DNA of 51,819 bases from JANLSE01 sp038214135 (GTDB lineage: Bacteria > Chloroflexota > Chloroflexia > Chloroflexales > Roseiflexaceae). The stretch is from NCBI GenBank assembly GCA_038214135.1, contig JBBQSD010000033.1:1-51819 (forward strand). The letters run 5' to 3'. Position 1 is the first letter of the stretch, and each line of letters starts with the position of its first letter. The notes under the pieces were generated by a model. The model was not told the DNA's origin, did not search any database, and saw nothing but the letters and a program-made list of their open reading frames with translations. Made by a program: the position numbers and the translations under genes. Shown one piece after another: positions 34,941 through 42,862 of the stretch.

Positions 34941-36518
34941 GTGGACAGAATTCTGGTTACTGAGCTGATCGCAGAGGAGGGGCTAGCGGCATTACGAGCA
35001 GGTGCCGATGTTGATCTGCGAACGGATCTGGATAAGGCGGGCTTGTTGGCGCTGCTCCCAAGCTATGATGCGCTGGTGGTACGCAGCGGGACGAAGGTGA
35101 CAGCCGATGTGTTGAGTGCTGGCACACAGCTACGGGTCGTCGGGCGGGCTGGTACTGGCGTGGACAATATTGATGTTGATGCTGCAACGCGCTTGGGCAT
35201 TACCGTTGTGAATGCACCAGCATCGAATAGTGTTGCCGTTGCAGAATTGACGATCGGGCTGATTCTTTCGTTGGCCCGCCATCTCCCGCAGGCTCATGCG
35301 TCGCTGCAAAGCGGAAAATGGGAGCGCAACAAGTTTATGGGCTTTGAGGTGCGTGGCAAGACGCTGGCGCTGCTTGGTCTGGGCAGAATTGGGGCCGAGG
35401 TTGCACGGCGCGCACGCGCAATGGAAATGACGGTCGTTGCCTATGATCCGGTTGTTTCGACGGAGCGAGCCGCGCAATTGGGTGTTGGCCTGATGACGCT
35501 TGAGGAAGCATTAGCGGCTGGCGATTTCATCTCGCTGCATGTCCCATTGATCGATGCCACTCGGAATCTGATCAATAGCGCTCGTTTGGCGTTGGTGAAG
35601 CCGAATGCGTTCATTATCAATGCTGCGCGCGGCGGTATTATTGATGAAGCGGCATTGCTGGAGGCGTTGAATAACAAGCGTTTGGCGGGGGCGGCATTGG
35701 ATGTGTTTGAGCACGAGCCGCCGACGAGCAGCCCGCTGCTTGGCCATCCGCGGGTGATCACGCTGCCACACTTGGGTGCTTCGACGCTCGAGGCGCAGGC
35801 GCTTTCTGGTGTGGATGTGGCCGAGGGAGTGTTGGCGGCACTGGCGGGAAATACGCCGCTCTATGCCGTTAATGCACCATATGTTGCCCCAGAAGAACAG
35901 GGCATTATTGGGCCATATGTTGCATTAGGGCGCAAGCTTGGCGCATTGTGTGCTGGCCTTGTACACGATCCGGTTCGCACCTATGAGTTTGAGTATCGCG
36001 GTGAACTGGCCGATGTTGCAACGGTTGCGCCGGTGCGGTTGGCATTACTCCAGGGGTTGCTGTCGGGGGCATGTGAGGAACGGGTAACACCTGTGAATGC
36101 GCCATTACTGGCCAAAGATCGCGGGCTGCGTTACCACGAGTATCGTACCAGCGAAGATGAGAGCTATGCTGCATCCCTGATCCTGCGTGCGATTACGGCA
36201 GATGGGCCGCGGGAGTTCTGCGGGACGATATTGCACAGCCAGCCGCATGTCGTGGTTGCCGATGGGTATATGGTGACATTTGTGCCGGATGGGCCGCTGC
36301 TGTTTACCTATCATCGGGATCGCCCTGGCATGATTGGGCAGGTTGGAATGCTGCTCGGCTCGGCTGATGTGAATATATCGAGCATGGATGTTGGCCGCCT
36401 TGGCCCACGCCAAATGGCCATGATGGTCTTGCGGCTTGATGATCCCGTGCCAACTGAGGTGTTACGGAAGATCAATACCGAAGCAGACATCGAGGCGGCA
36501 TATACGCTGATCCTGTGA
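34941..36518 (+). CDS. serA: D-3-phosphoglycerate dehydrogenase
   Basis: SerA starts serine synthesis from 3-phosphoglycerate. The NAD-binding motif LGLGRIGAEVARRA, catalytic Arg in NAARGGIIDE, Glu in DVFEHEPP and His in LPHLGAST are present. Residues about 320-450 form the intervening (ASB) domain and the end is an ACT domain (HRDRPGMIGQVGMLLG), so this is the long, serine-inhibitable type of 525 residues. The GTG start at 34941 follows GGAGGG. Confidence 0.96.
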   Translation: MDRILVTELIAEEGLAALRAGADVDLRTDLDKAGLLALLPSYDALVVRSGTKVTADVLSAGTQLRVVGRAGTGVDNIDVDAATRLGITVVNAPASNSVAVAELTIGLILSLARHLPQAHASLQSGKWERNKFMGFEVRGKTLALLGLGRIGAEVARRARAMEMTVVAYDPVVSTERAAQLGVGLMTLEEALAAGDFISLHVPLIDATRNLINSARLALVKPNAFIINAARGGIIDEAALLEALNNKRLAGAALDVFEHEPPTSSPLLGHPRVITLPHLGASTLEAQALSGVDVAEGVLAALAGNTPLYAVNAPYVAPEEQGIIGPYVALGRKLGALCAGLVHDPVRTYEFEYRGELADVATVAPVRLALLQGLLSGACEERVTPVNAPLLAKDRGLRYHEYRTSEDESYAASLILRAITADGPREFCGTILHSQPHVVVADGYMVTFVPDGPLLFTYHRDRPGMIGQVGMLLGSADVNISSMDVGRLGPRQMAMMVLRLDDPVPTEVLRKINTEADIEAAYTLIL

Positions 36519-36523
36519 TGATT

Positions 36524-36563
36524 TCCCTCACCCCTGGCCCCTCTCCCACGCTGGGAGAGGGGA
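36524..36563. repeat. CCCTCTCCC REP-like palindrome
   Basis: CCCCTCTCCC-acgct-GGGAGAGGGG (36538-36562), preceded by CCCTCACCCCTGG. A second member lies at 44003-44055. This is the widespread CCTCACCCC...GGGGTGAGG type of bacterial REP element. Confidence 0.75.
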
Positions 36564-36611
36564 AATTATGGCGTATGCGAACCGCCCCTACCCTGACATA
36601 TATCAACCGTC

Positions 36612-38426
36612 CTACTCAGTACCGACCAATACGGGTTGTTCCTGCTCCTCCTCCCATAATCGGCGCATCTCTGGACTTGTGATCAGCACCTCATCCAGGG
36701 TGCCGCTTGCCTCGATCCGCCCATTGTTCAGTACAATAACCCGGTCTGCGCGCCGCAACACGCTGCGCCGATGTGAGACGGCCAGGATAGTTGGTTGATG
36801 CTCGATCTCGGTAGATCCTATTGTAAATAAGCGCTCCCAGAGTGTTCGTTCGGTCTCGACATCAAGGGCGCTGGAGAGATCATCGAACACCAGCAGTTCG
36901 GCATTCCGAACAAACATCCGTGCCGCTGCTGCCCGCTGTACCTGCCCACCAGAAAGCCGTACGCCACGTGGCCCAACGATGGTTTCTAGCCCGCGCTCAA
37001 GGGTTGTTATATCCTGATCGAACACGGCAGCCCGCAACGCGCCAGGCAGATCGACGCGCTGTTCTGGCAATCCGAGCAACAGATTGTCGCGCAGTGTCTG
37101 GCTGAACAGGCGTGGTACCTGTGGCGTATAGGCGCTGTGTGGTGGCCGAAAGAACTGTGCCCGATCGGTGATCGGCTGGCCCTGCCAGCGCACGGTTCCA
37201 CTTTGGTGTGGTAACAGGCCAAGTAATGCACGTAGGAGTGTCGTCTTGCCCGAACCAATCCGGCCCGTGACGACGGTTAGCGTGCCGCGTTCGAGTGCCA
37301 GATTGATATCTTCGACGCCGCCGCCAGCTGGGTAGCGGAAGGTCAGGTTGTTGGCCTCAACCAGCGGCTGCGAGCTGCCTGAGCCTGATGGCATGCGCGT
37401 AGATGTGCTCTTGGGTATTTCAAAAGTGCGAACGAGTGTGTCGGGTGGCGCATCTGGGATGAGTTCAGTCAGGCGCGTAATTGCAACCTGTTGCTGGTTA
37501 TAATCGCCAATGAAGGTGCCAAGCAGGGCTGGTAGTTCGGTGGCGAATTGGAGGTAGAAGATGAACAGCGCGAAGTCTCCAACGCTGAATGTGCCAGCAC
37601 TCATGGCCTGCCCGGCCAATAATAGGATGACGCTGGTACCAAACGCAACCGTGATGTTATTGAACGACCACAGCAGATTCCAGAGCACCTCCTTTTTAAC
37701 TGCAATCATCCGGCGCTGTTCCCCAAGTGTATCGAGTTGTGTGAGCGCGCCTGGTTCGGCACCGGCGAGCTTGATGGCTTGGACCGCGCCAAACAGTTCG
37801 CCAAGAAACCCATTCACGCGGTCAGATGCAATATTCTCGGCCTTCATGAGCCATTGGAAGCGCGCCCAGACAGCACGGGTCACGATGGTTGTCAGGAACA
37901 TGGGCAGAACAACCACCAGCGTAATCGTCGGGTTGACGCTGGCCATCACAATCACTGCAATGATGAAGGCCACCACATAGCCAGCGACATGCGGCAGCCA
38001 GGTTGGGAAATCGGCGATCTCGGCCACATCATCGTTATAGCGGTTCACCGCCTCGCCAACTGGGATCGGCAATTCTGTGGCACCAGGGCGGCGTAATAAT
38101 GCCGCGAACATGTTGCGGCGCACAAACCCGCCCACCTCGGCTCGGAATGTTGCTCCGCCCCAGATATCGGGGAATGACGAAGCGAGCCGTGCTGCACCTG
38201 CCGCCACATACAGTGCAGTCAGTGTCCACACACTGAACCCTGCCGGTTGCGCGCCAGTGATTGTATCGAACACCGATCGCTCGATCAGGCCGAGTGCGAC
38301 AGGTGCGGACAGGAAGAAGATATGAAAGATCGAGTGGATCGTAAAGCTGCGCGGCGCATGGCGAATAATCGCCCAGTTGAGCGGCCATGTTGGCATCGTG
38401 CGCGGGCTGCGTGATTGGGTAGTCAT
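36612..38426 (-). CDS. ABC exporter subunit with a degenerate catalytic site
   Basis: This is a 604-residue half-exporter: six-helix membrane domain (residues about 25-320), then an ATPase domain with Walker A GRIGSGKTT, canonical signature LSGGQVQ and Walker B LLVFDDLSSALD. The catalytic Glu after Walker B is replaced by Asp, as in the inactive-site chain of heterodimeric exporters (BmrC/TM287 type). Its start overlaps the stop of the partner gene (ATGA). Together they form one heterodimer, probably a multidrug or lipid-type exporter. Confidence 0.93.
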   Translation of the reverse strand: MTTQSRSPRTMPTWPLNWAIIRHAPRSFTIHSIFHIFFLSAPVALGLIERSVFDTITGAQPAGFSVWTLTALYVAAGAARLASSFPDIWGGATFRAEVGGFVRRNMFAALLRRPGATELPIPVGEAVNRYNDDVAEIADFPTWLPHVAGYVVAFIIAVIVMASVNPTITLVVVLPMFLTTIVTRAVWARFQWLMKAENIASDRVNGFLGELFGAVQAIKLAGAEPGALTQLDTLGEQRRMIAVKKEVLWNLLWSFNNITVAFGTSVILLLAGQAMSAGTFSVGDFALFIFYLQFATELPALLGTFIGDYNQQQVAITRLTELIPDAPPDTLVRTFEIPKSTSTRMPSGSGSSQPLVEANNLTFRYPAGGGVEDINLALERGTLTVVTGRIGSGKTTLLRALLGLLPHQSGTVRWQGQPITDRAQFFRPPHSAYTPQVPRLFSQTLRDNLLLGLPEQRVDLPGALRAAVFDQDITTLERGLETIVGPRGVRLSGGQVQRAAAARMFVRNAELLVFDDLSSALDVETERTLWERLFTIGSTEIEHQPTILAVSHRRSVLRRADRVIVLNNGRIEASGTLDEVLITSPEMRRLWEEEQEQPVLVGTE

Positions 38427-40240
38427 GCGAGTGCTTCCTCCATCCCAACCCGTAATAGCATTGCGAAACGTGAATGTGGATCGCTCACGAGTTGTGTGCG
38501 CGAACCTAGTTCCACCACCGAACCCTGTTCCAGGATCAGAATCGTGTCGGCGCGCTGGATGGTGCTGAGCCGGTGGGCAATAATGATCGCGCTGCGGCCA
38601 GCGAGCAGGCGTGTGACTGCTTGTTCAAGCAATCGCTCGGTTGCTGGATCCAGCCTGCTGGAGGCTTCGTCCATGATCACCAGGCCAGGATCTTTGAGAA
38701 AGATGCGTGCAAAGGCCAACAGCTGCGTTTCACCAGCAGAAAGCCCAAGCCCGCTTGGCCCAAGTTGCGTGTTGAGGCCATCTGGTAGCCCACGAACCCA
38801 TTCCAGCAGGCCGAGTTCTGCGAGTGCTGCCTCAATCGCAGCATCGGGAATATCGGATCGAAATAGGGTTAGATTCTCGCGGATCGTCGCCTGAAAGATC
38901 TGGACATCCTGCGTTACCACACCAACCCGTGCGCGCAGATCGGTAAATGCGACATCACACACATCGATAGTGCCAAGCCGGACACTGCCACTATCGGGAT
39001 CGTACAGCCGCGACGCAAGCCGCGCGAGTGTGGATTTCCCACTACCAGTTCGCCCAAGCAAACCAAGGGTTTTTCCTGCTTCCAGCGTAAAGGAGATATT
39101 GTGCAGCACGGGATCGGCCTGGAGGCTTGGATTCGCTGGTGATGAAGTATCATTGCTGCTCGGCAGTGGCTCAGTGGCGATTGTTGGCCGATCAGCATAG
39201 GTGAATGTCACGCTCTCGAACGAGACGGCCAGCGGGCCATTGGGGAGTACTGCCGTGGTTCGCTCACGAACCCGTGGTTGTTCGCCAAACAGTTCGGTGA
39301 TGCGCCCAATGCTTGCAGCGGCCTGCTGCAGATCCTGCGCCTCGCCACGGATTGTTTCTAATGGCTCGGAGAGCATGCCAATGTAGAGCACAATCAGGAA
39401 TGCTGTTCCAATACTGGCCTGCCCGCTGGTATAGAGTGCGGCACCAACGGCCAATCCAATCGCATAGCCGATCAGAAACAGAAAGTTGGTGCTGGCAAAG
39501 GTCACATTCGCGATGATTTCTGCCAGACGCCGCCGCTGAAGCTGCTGGTTGGTGAGCTGTGTGAGCTGTTCGAGTGTGTAGGCTTCCGCATCGGCTGAAC
39601 GGATGTCTTCTGCTGCTGCCATCCGTTCTTCAAGAAAGCTACTTGTATCGGCAATCGTGGCGCGGTAGGCTACCCAATGCCCAACCGAAAGGCGTTGCAG
39701 TGCGATCAGTGCGGCAAAGACGGCGATCGCATAGCAGCTGACCCCCAGGCCAATCCGCCAATCTTCCACAAACACCAGTACCAGAATGCCGATAATCAGG
39801 GCGACATTGCTCAGCACACGGATTCCGAATTGCGAAAAAAAGTTGCGTAGGCCATCACAATCGCCATCGACCCGTTCCATCAATTCGCCGGGGGTGTGTA
39901 GTTTATGAAACCCCAGATCTAGCCGCAACACATGATTGGTGAGATCATGACGTAATCGATTAGTTGTGCGCCAACCGAGATCTGCACCAATATAAACGGT
40001 TCCAATCGCAGTTGCGCGCTGAATGATGCTAAATAGAATGAATGTCAGCGCTGCTGTGAGTGTTGCGCTGGATGCATCCTTCTGCTGGGTTGCATCGATG
40101 AACACACGCAGGATCTGCGGCCCGGCCAGTTGTGCTGCAATTCCACCGATCAGCAGCACAGATAACACAATTAGTCGCCCTGTATAGGGGCGCAGATAGC
40201 GCCCCAGCAGGCCAGTATAGCTTAATGGTATGCTCGTCAT
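38423..40240 (-). CDS. ABC exporter subunit with the intact catalytic Glu
   Basis: This is a 605-residue half-exporter. Walker A is GRTGSGKST, Walker B LVIMDEASSRLD keeps the catalytic Glu, and the H-loop is IAHRLST. Its signature is LSAGE instead of LSGGQ, which is exactly what is expected of the chain whose signature faces the degenerate site of the partner. A spacer of about 25 residues rich in Ser/Pro (PSSNDTSSPANPSLQ) precedes the Walker A. It overlaps both neighbours by ATGA, so three proteins are translationally coupled. Confidence 0.93.
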   Translation of the reverse strand: MTSIPLSYTGLLGRYLRPYTGRLIVLSVLLIGGIAAQLAGPQILRVFIDATQQKDASSATLTAALTFILFSIIQRATAIGTVYIGADLGWRTTNRLRHDLTNHVLRLDLGFHKLHTPGELMERVDGDCDGLRNFFSQFGIRVLSNVALIIGILVLVFVEDWRIGLGVSCYAIAVFAALIALQRLSVGHWVAYRATIADTSSFLEERMAAAEDIRSADAEAYTLEQLTQLTNQQLQRRRLAEIIANVTFASTNFLFLIGYAIGLAVGAALYTSGQASIGTAFLIVLYIGMLSEPLETIRGEAQDLQQAAASIGRITELFGEQPRVRERTTAVLPNGPLAVSFESVTFTYADRPTIATEPLPSSNDTSSPANPSLQADPVLHNISFTLEAGKTLGLLGRTGSGKSTLARLASRLYDPDSGSVRLGTIDVCDVAFTDLRARVGVVTQDVQIFQATIRENLTLFRSDIPDAAIEAALAELGLLEWVRGLPDGLNTQLGPSGLGLSAGETQLLAFARIFLKDPGLVIMDEASSRLDPATERLLEQAVTRLLAGRSAIIIAHRLSTIQRADTILILEQGSVVELGSRTQLVSDPHSRFAMLLRVGMEEALA

Positions 40241-41133
40241 TGGTGGGGAACCTCCAGATCACCCATGAGATAGCGCGCCCATAGATCGGCAGCGAGTGTA
40301 GCAGGATCGGCAGCAATGCCATAGCGTGCAAAATGGCTGCACACACGCTCAATATCACGTTCCAGGAGTGGGTAGACATCCGGGTTATATCGGGGATCGA
40401 CCATCTGGGCAAAATCGATCACAGTGATATCGCCCTGCCAGTACAGAATGTTATAGGCCGACAGATCGCCATGGATGCGATGATTGGCCAGGAAGCGGGC
40501 GATATTATCCATGAGTTGATCGAACAGGGCCGGGGCTTCAAGCAGGTCCAGATCGACATCACTGAGGCGCGGGGCTGGGCTATCGGCATCGCCAATCCAG
40601 CCCATCAGAATGGCATTCCCGATCTGCGAGAGGGCGGCTGGCACATCTGCACCGGCTGCGTGGAGTTCGCGCTGAACCTGAAACTCGCTCTGAATCCAGC
40701 TCGAAACCTGCAGCATCCGGCCACGTTCGTTATGGCTGTTTGATGAGCGCTGGCCACGTTCACGGCGCTGTGGGCGGCCCTTTGCATCGGTTGAGGCGCG
40801 GCTCTCGCGGTAGATCGCATCGTTCCGCAGGCTGCGGAACATGCGTGGCCGATAGACCTTGGCGGCCAGAAATTCCGCGCCAGTATTGGGGTGGGCAACA
40901 CAGCAGTAGACGGTCGCTTCTTTACCGCTACTGGCCTGGCTGATCACATCCAGAATGAATTTCTGCTGATGAAAGACGGCTAACGATGAGAGAATCCAAT
41001 CGCTATCGCGCCGCGAGGCCAGGAATGTCGGGTTAAACTGACCCTCAGGGCTGTGCTCATCGCGTTGTTCACGCAACCAGCGTTGGACATCACGGTTATT
41101 CTCGAAACTCTGCTTCTTGATCAGATGCTTCAC
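40237..41133 (-). CDS. RIO1-family atypical protein kinase
   Basis: The 298-residue protein has the RIO P-loop SSGKEATVYCC (residues about 68-78), lysine in EFLAAKVYRP, catalytic HGDLSAYNILYW (about 219) and metal-binding VIDFAQMV. The lysine-rich flexible loop (ASTDAKGRPQRRERGQ) is also present. Eukaryotic and archaeal RIO1 act in 40S/30S maturation; the role in bacteria is not settled. Here it is the first gene of an operon with two exporter subunits and lies behind a structured leader RNA. Confidence 0.92.
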   Translation of the reverse strand: MKHLIKKQSFENNRDVQRWLREQRDEHSPEGQFNPTFLASRRDSDWILSSLAVFHQQKFILDVISQASSGKEATVYCCVAHPNTGAEFLAAKVYRPRMFRSLRNDAIYRESRASTDAKGRPQRRERGQRSSNSHNERGRMLQVSSWIQSEFQVQRELHAAGADVPAALSQIGNAILMGWIGDADSPAPRLSDVDLDLLEAPALFDQLMDNIARFLANHRIHGDLSAYNILYWQGDITVIDFAQMVDPRYNPDVYPLLERDIERVCSHFARYGIAADPATLAADLWARYLMGDLEVPHQ

Positions 41134-41153
41134 ACATGCTCCATTTCAGACAT

Positions 41154-41189
41154 AAAAAATCGGCAGTCGGGTAACAACCCGGCGACCGA
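41154..41189 (-). terminator. Intrinsic terminator in the RIO1-operon leader
   Basis: On the minus strand TCGGTCGCCGGGT-tgtt-ACCCGACTGCCGA, a stem with a G-U and two mismatches, is followed by six T residues. It stands about 20 bases before the RIO1 start, a position that makes sense for attenuation and not for ending an upstream gene. Confidence 0.7.
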
Positions 41190-41322
41190 ATCAAACGGCC
41201 GCAGGCCAGGATACCCCCTGAGACGTGTAGCAAGTACACGAAATCAAGGGCGCATCTCCGCGCCTGCGGCCATAGATCTGAAGCTCTCGAAAGAGCCTAT
41301 GAAGCTGGCAACAGACGCGCGG

Positions 41323-41391
41323 TTAGCTGGCGCGCACCACTGAGAAGAAACTGGTGGTGCTGCCACTAAAGGTCGTTGTCTGTGCTGCCAT
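41323..41391 (-). CDS. Leader peptide candidate, 22 residues
   Basis: An ATG at 41391 lies 8 bases after GAAGGA. The peptide begins MAAQTTTFSGSTTSFFSVV and ends with RAS-stop at 41323. It is rich in Thr and Ser, and its coding region takes part in two alternative hairpins (with 41285-41310 and within itself, GCACCAC/GTGGTGC). By position it resembles leader peptides that sense translation rate. Confidence 0.5.
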   Translation of the reverse strand: MAAQTTTFSGSTTSFFSVVRAS

Positions 41392-41430
41392 TGTTTTTGT
41401 CCTTCGTTATTACAACTATTCGATATTGGC

Positions 41431-41459
41431 AGCATACCAGCCCGTTCTAACGCTGTCAA
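41431..41459 (-). promoter_or_regulatory. Promoter of the leader RNA / RIO1-exporter operon
   Basis: Reading leftward, TTGACA (41454-41459) and TATGCT (41431-41436) are separated by exactly 17 bp, with TGG before the -10 hexamer. The predicted start near 41424 leaves a leader of about 290 bases before the RIO1 start. Confidence 0.8.
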
Positions 41460-41698
41460 TCCGACTGAAGATGGAGGGTTGGGTATTATCGATTGGCGTG
41501 GACGGTTCGCGAACCGCCCCTACATTCATTGCCACGCTGATCGTTTACCCCATGGGCCGTCATTATGGGCGAATGCAATATTCATTAACTGTATTGCCGC
41601 GATTAATTTGTAGTATCATTGGCAGTCAGCGCCTCGCCGCATGTGCAGATTGCGTCGGTTGGCATAGTACATCTGCAATCAGGAAGTCAGCAATCATC

Positions 41699-42442
41699 AT
41701 GCATCTTGAACTCTGGCAGTGGGCGCTTGGTGCGCTGGCTGCCTTCCTCGTTGGGATCTCCAAAACAGGCATTCCTGGCCTTGGGATCATGGCTGTTGCC
41801 CTGTTCGCACTGATCTTTCCCGCTCGTGAATCGGTGGGCTTGACGCTGGTTATTCTACTCTGCGGCGATCTTGTTGCTGTCACAACCTACCGACGTGATG
41901 CCGATTGGTCACAACTGATCAAACTCTTTCCATGGGCAATGGCGGGTGTGGTGCTTGGGTACGTTGCGCTTGGTCGCATCGATGATCTTCAGATGCGTCA
42001 CCTTATTGGAGTGATCCTGATTAGTTTGTCGATCTTTCAGTTTGTGCGATCGCGTCGGCCTGCATCTGGCGATACTGAAACACCACCAGTGAAACCATGG
42101 CTTGCGCCACTCGCCGGAATTACTGCTGGCTTCACAACTATGGTTGCTAACGCTGCTGGGCCGATCATGGTGCTGTATCTGTTGGCGATGCGCCTACCCA
42201 AGATTGCGTTCGTTGGCACAGCGGCATGGTACTTTTTCTGTTTAAATCTTTTTAAGGTTCCATTTAGTGCCTCGCTTGGGCTGATCAATCCTGCTTCGCT
42301 CGGTGCATCACTGTGGCTTGGCCCGTTTGCGATGATCGGGGCGTTGATTGGTCGCCCGATTGTCCAGCGCCTGAACCAACGCGTGTTTGAACTGATTGCA
42401 TTAACACTGACGTTTGTTGCGGCACTGGTAATGCTTCGGTAG
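41699..42442 (+). CDS. TauE/SafE-family permease
   Basis: This is a 247-residue protein with eight predicted membrane helices in two related halves. Signatures are LAAFLVGISKTGIPGLGIM in the first and LAGITAGFTTMVANAAGPIM in the second, typical of the TauE/SafE (DUF81) group, which exports sulfite, sulfoacetate or similar anions. The ATG at 41699 (MHLELWQWAL) follows AGGAA; a longer frame reads through intergenic repeats and is rejected. Substrate unknown. Confidence 0.88.
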   Translation: MHLELWQWALGALAAFLVGISKTGIPGLGIMAVALFALIFPARESVGLTLVILLCGDLVAVTTYRRDADWSQLIKLFPWAMAGVVLGYVALGRIDDLQMRHLIGVILISLSIFQFVRSRRPASGDTETPPVKPWLAPLAGITAGFTTMVANAAGPIMVLYLLAMRLPKIAFVGTAAWYFFCLNLFKVPFSASLGLINPASLGASLWLGPFAMIGALIGRPIVQRLNQRVFELIALTLTFVAALVMLR

Positions 42443-42445
42443 CCA

Positions 42446-42482
42446 TACAATAACCGATAGCCGATAACCGATAGCCGATAGG
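42446..42482. repeat. ATAGCCG heptamer array
   Basis: ATAACCG, ATAGCCG, ATAACCG, ATAGCCG, ATAGGC in strict 7-base steps directly after the permease stop. Confidence 0.85.
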
Positions 42483-42518
42483 CATTATAGCGAAGTGCAG
42501 AAAGGTTGAGCAGCCCTT

Positions 42519-42568
42519 TGGAGTGCGCAAGCCATGCTTGCGCTGCGGCAGCATGGCTGCCGCATTCC
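42519..42568. repeat. Double hairpin REP-like element
   Basis: Two adjacent perfect hairpins: GCGCAAGC-cat-GCTTGCGC (42525-42543) and TGCGGCAGC-atg-GCTGCCGCA (42544-42564). The flanks GGAG and ATTCC nearly pair as an outer closure. No gene is visible between 42443 and 42862; the region is a repeat island. Confidence 0.8.
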
Positions 42569-42751
42569 ATATGTTCAATGATTCTGCTCTCAGCTATAGT
42601 TCTAGCGGAGCTATGCGCCCTGAACCCGCAATGGATGTTGGTGGTATGCCAGTGTTTGTTGATTCTGCCTCGGCTGCGATCAAGCAATGGTTGGGGGTGA
42701 GGGCGATTCTCGGTTCTTACACATATAATCTGCGCAATCTGCGGATAATTC

Positions 42752-42860
42752 GTGGTTCGTAGTTCAGCAGTTCTCAGTTCTTGGTGCTCGGTGCTCGGTT
42801 CGGCATTCTGACTCCTGACTCCTGAATACTCGGTTCTAACTTCTGAAAGCTGATGGCTCA
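42752..42860. repeat. Long phased heptamer array of mixed unit types
   Basis: About fourteen consecutive 7-base units with one single-base slip: for example GTTCTCA, GTTCTTG, GTGCTCG, GTGCTCG, GTTCGGC, ATTCTGA, CTCCTGA, CTCCTGA, ATACTCG, GTTCTAA, CTTCTGA. The spacing persists while the unit sequence changes. It ends 3 bases before the glycosyltransferase start codon. Confidence 0.8.
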
Positions 42861-42862
42861 AC

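Larger units (their letters stand above)
41134..41424 (-). ncRNA. Structured leader RNA before the RIO1-exporter operon
   Basis: From a predicted start near 41424 the leader carries, in order: an SD and a 22-codon ORF (41391-41323); pairing between its coding region (TGGCA/ACAGAC) and a downstream CGTCTGTTGCCA; a GCTCT-ttcg-AGAGC hairpin; and a branched element (41197-41271) with a 10-bp outer stem GGCCGCAGGC/GCCTGCGGCC. The branched element encloses CAGG/CCTG, CGTGTA/TACACG and GGCGC/GCGCC hairpins, the last partly competing with the outer stem. An intrinsic terminator follows. No known riboswitch core (TPP, FMN, SAM, cobalamin, T-box) is recognisable. The rest of 41460-41698 holds a GACGGTTCGCGAACCGCC palindrome and no gene. 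Confidence 0.6.

Noticed and set aside
41140..41400. T-box or classical metabolite riboswitch
   Set aside because: The T-box antiterminator bulge, TPP, FMN, SAM and cobalamin core sequences were looked for by eye and not found; a peptide-sensing attenuator fits better.
41354..41698. 115-residue N-terminal extension of the TauE/SafE permease
   Set aside because: It crosses the promoter of the opposite RIO1 operon and a REP palindrome (GSRTAPTF), while the family begins near MHLELWQWALG.
42446..42482. CRISPR array
   Set aside because: The repeated units are 7 bases with no spacers; no repeat of 25-40 bases with unique spacers was seen anywhere in the window.
42037..42861. 274-codon minus-strand frame over the TauE/SafE gene and the repeat island
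   Set aside because: Half of it is antisense to a membrane protein gene and half is repeat DNA; the translation shows no domain.
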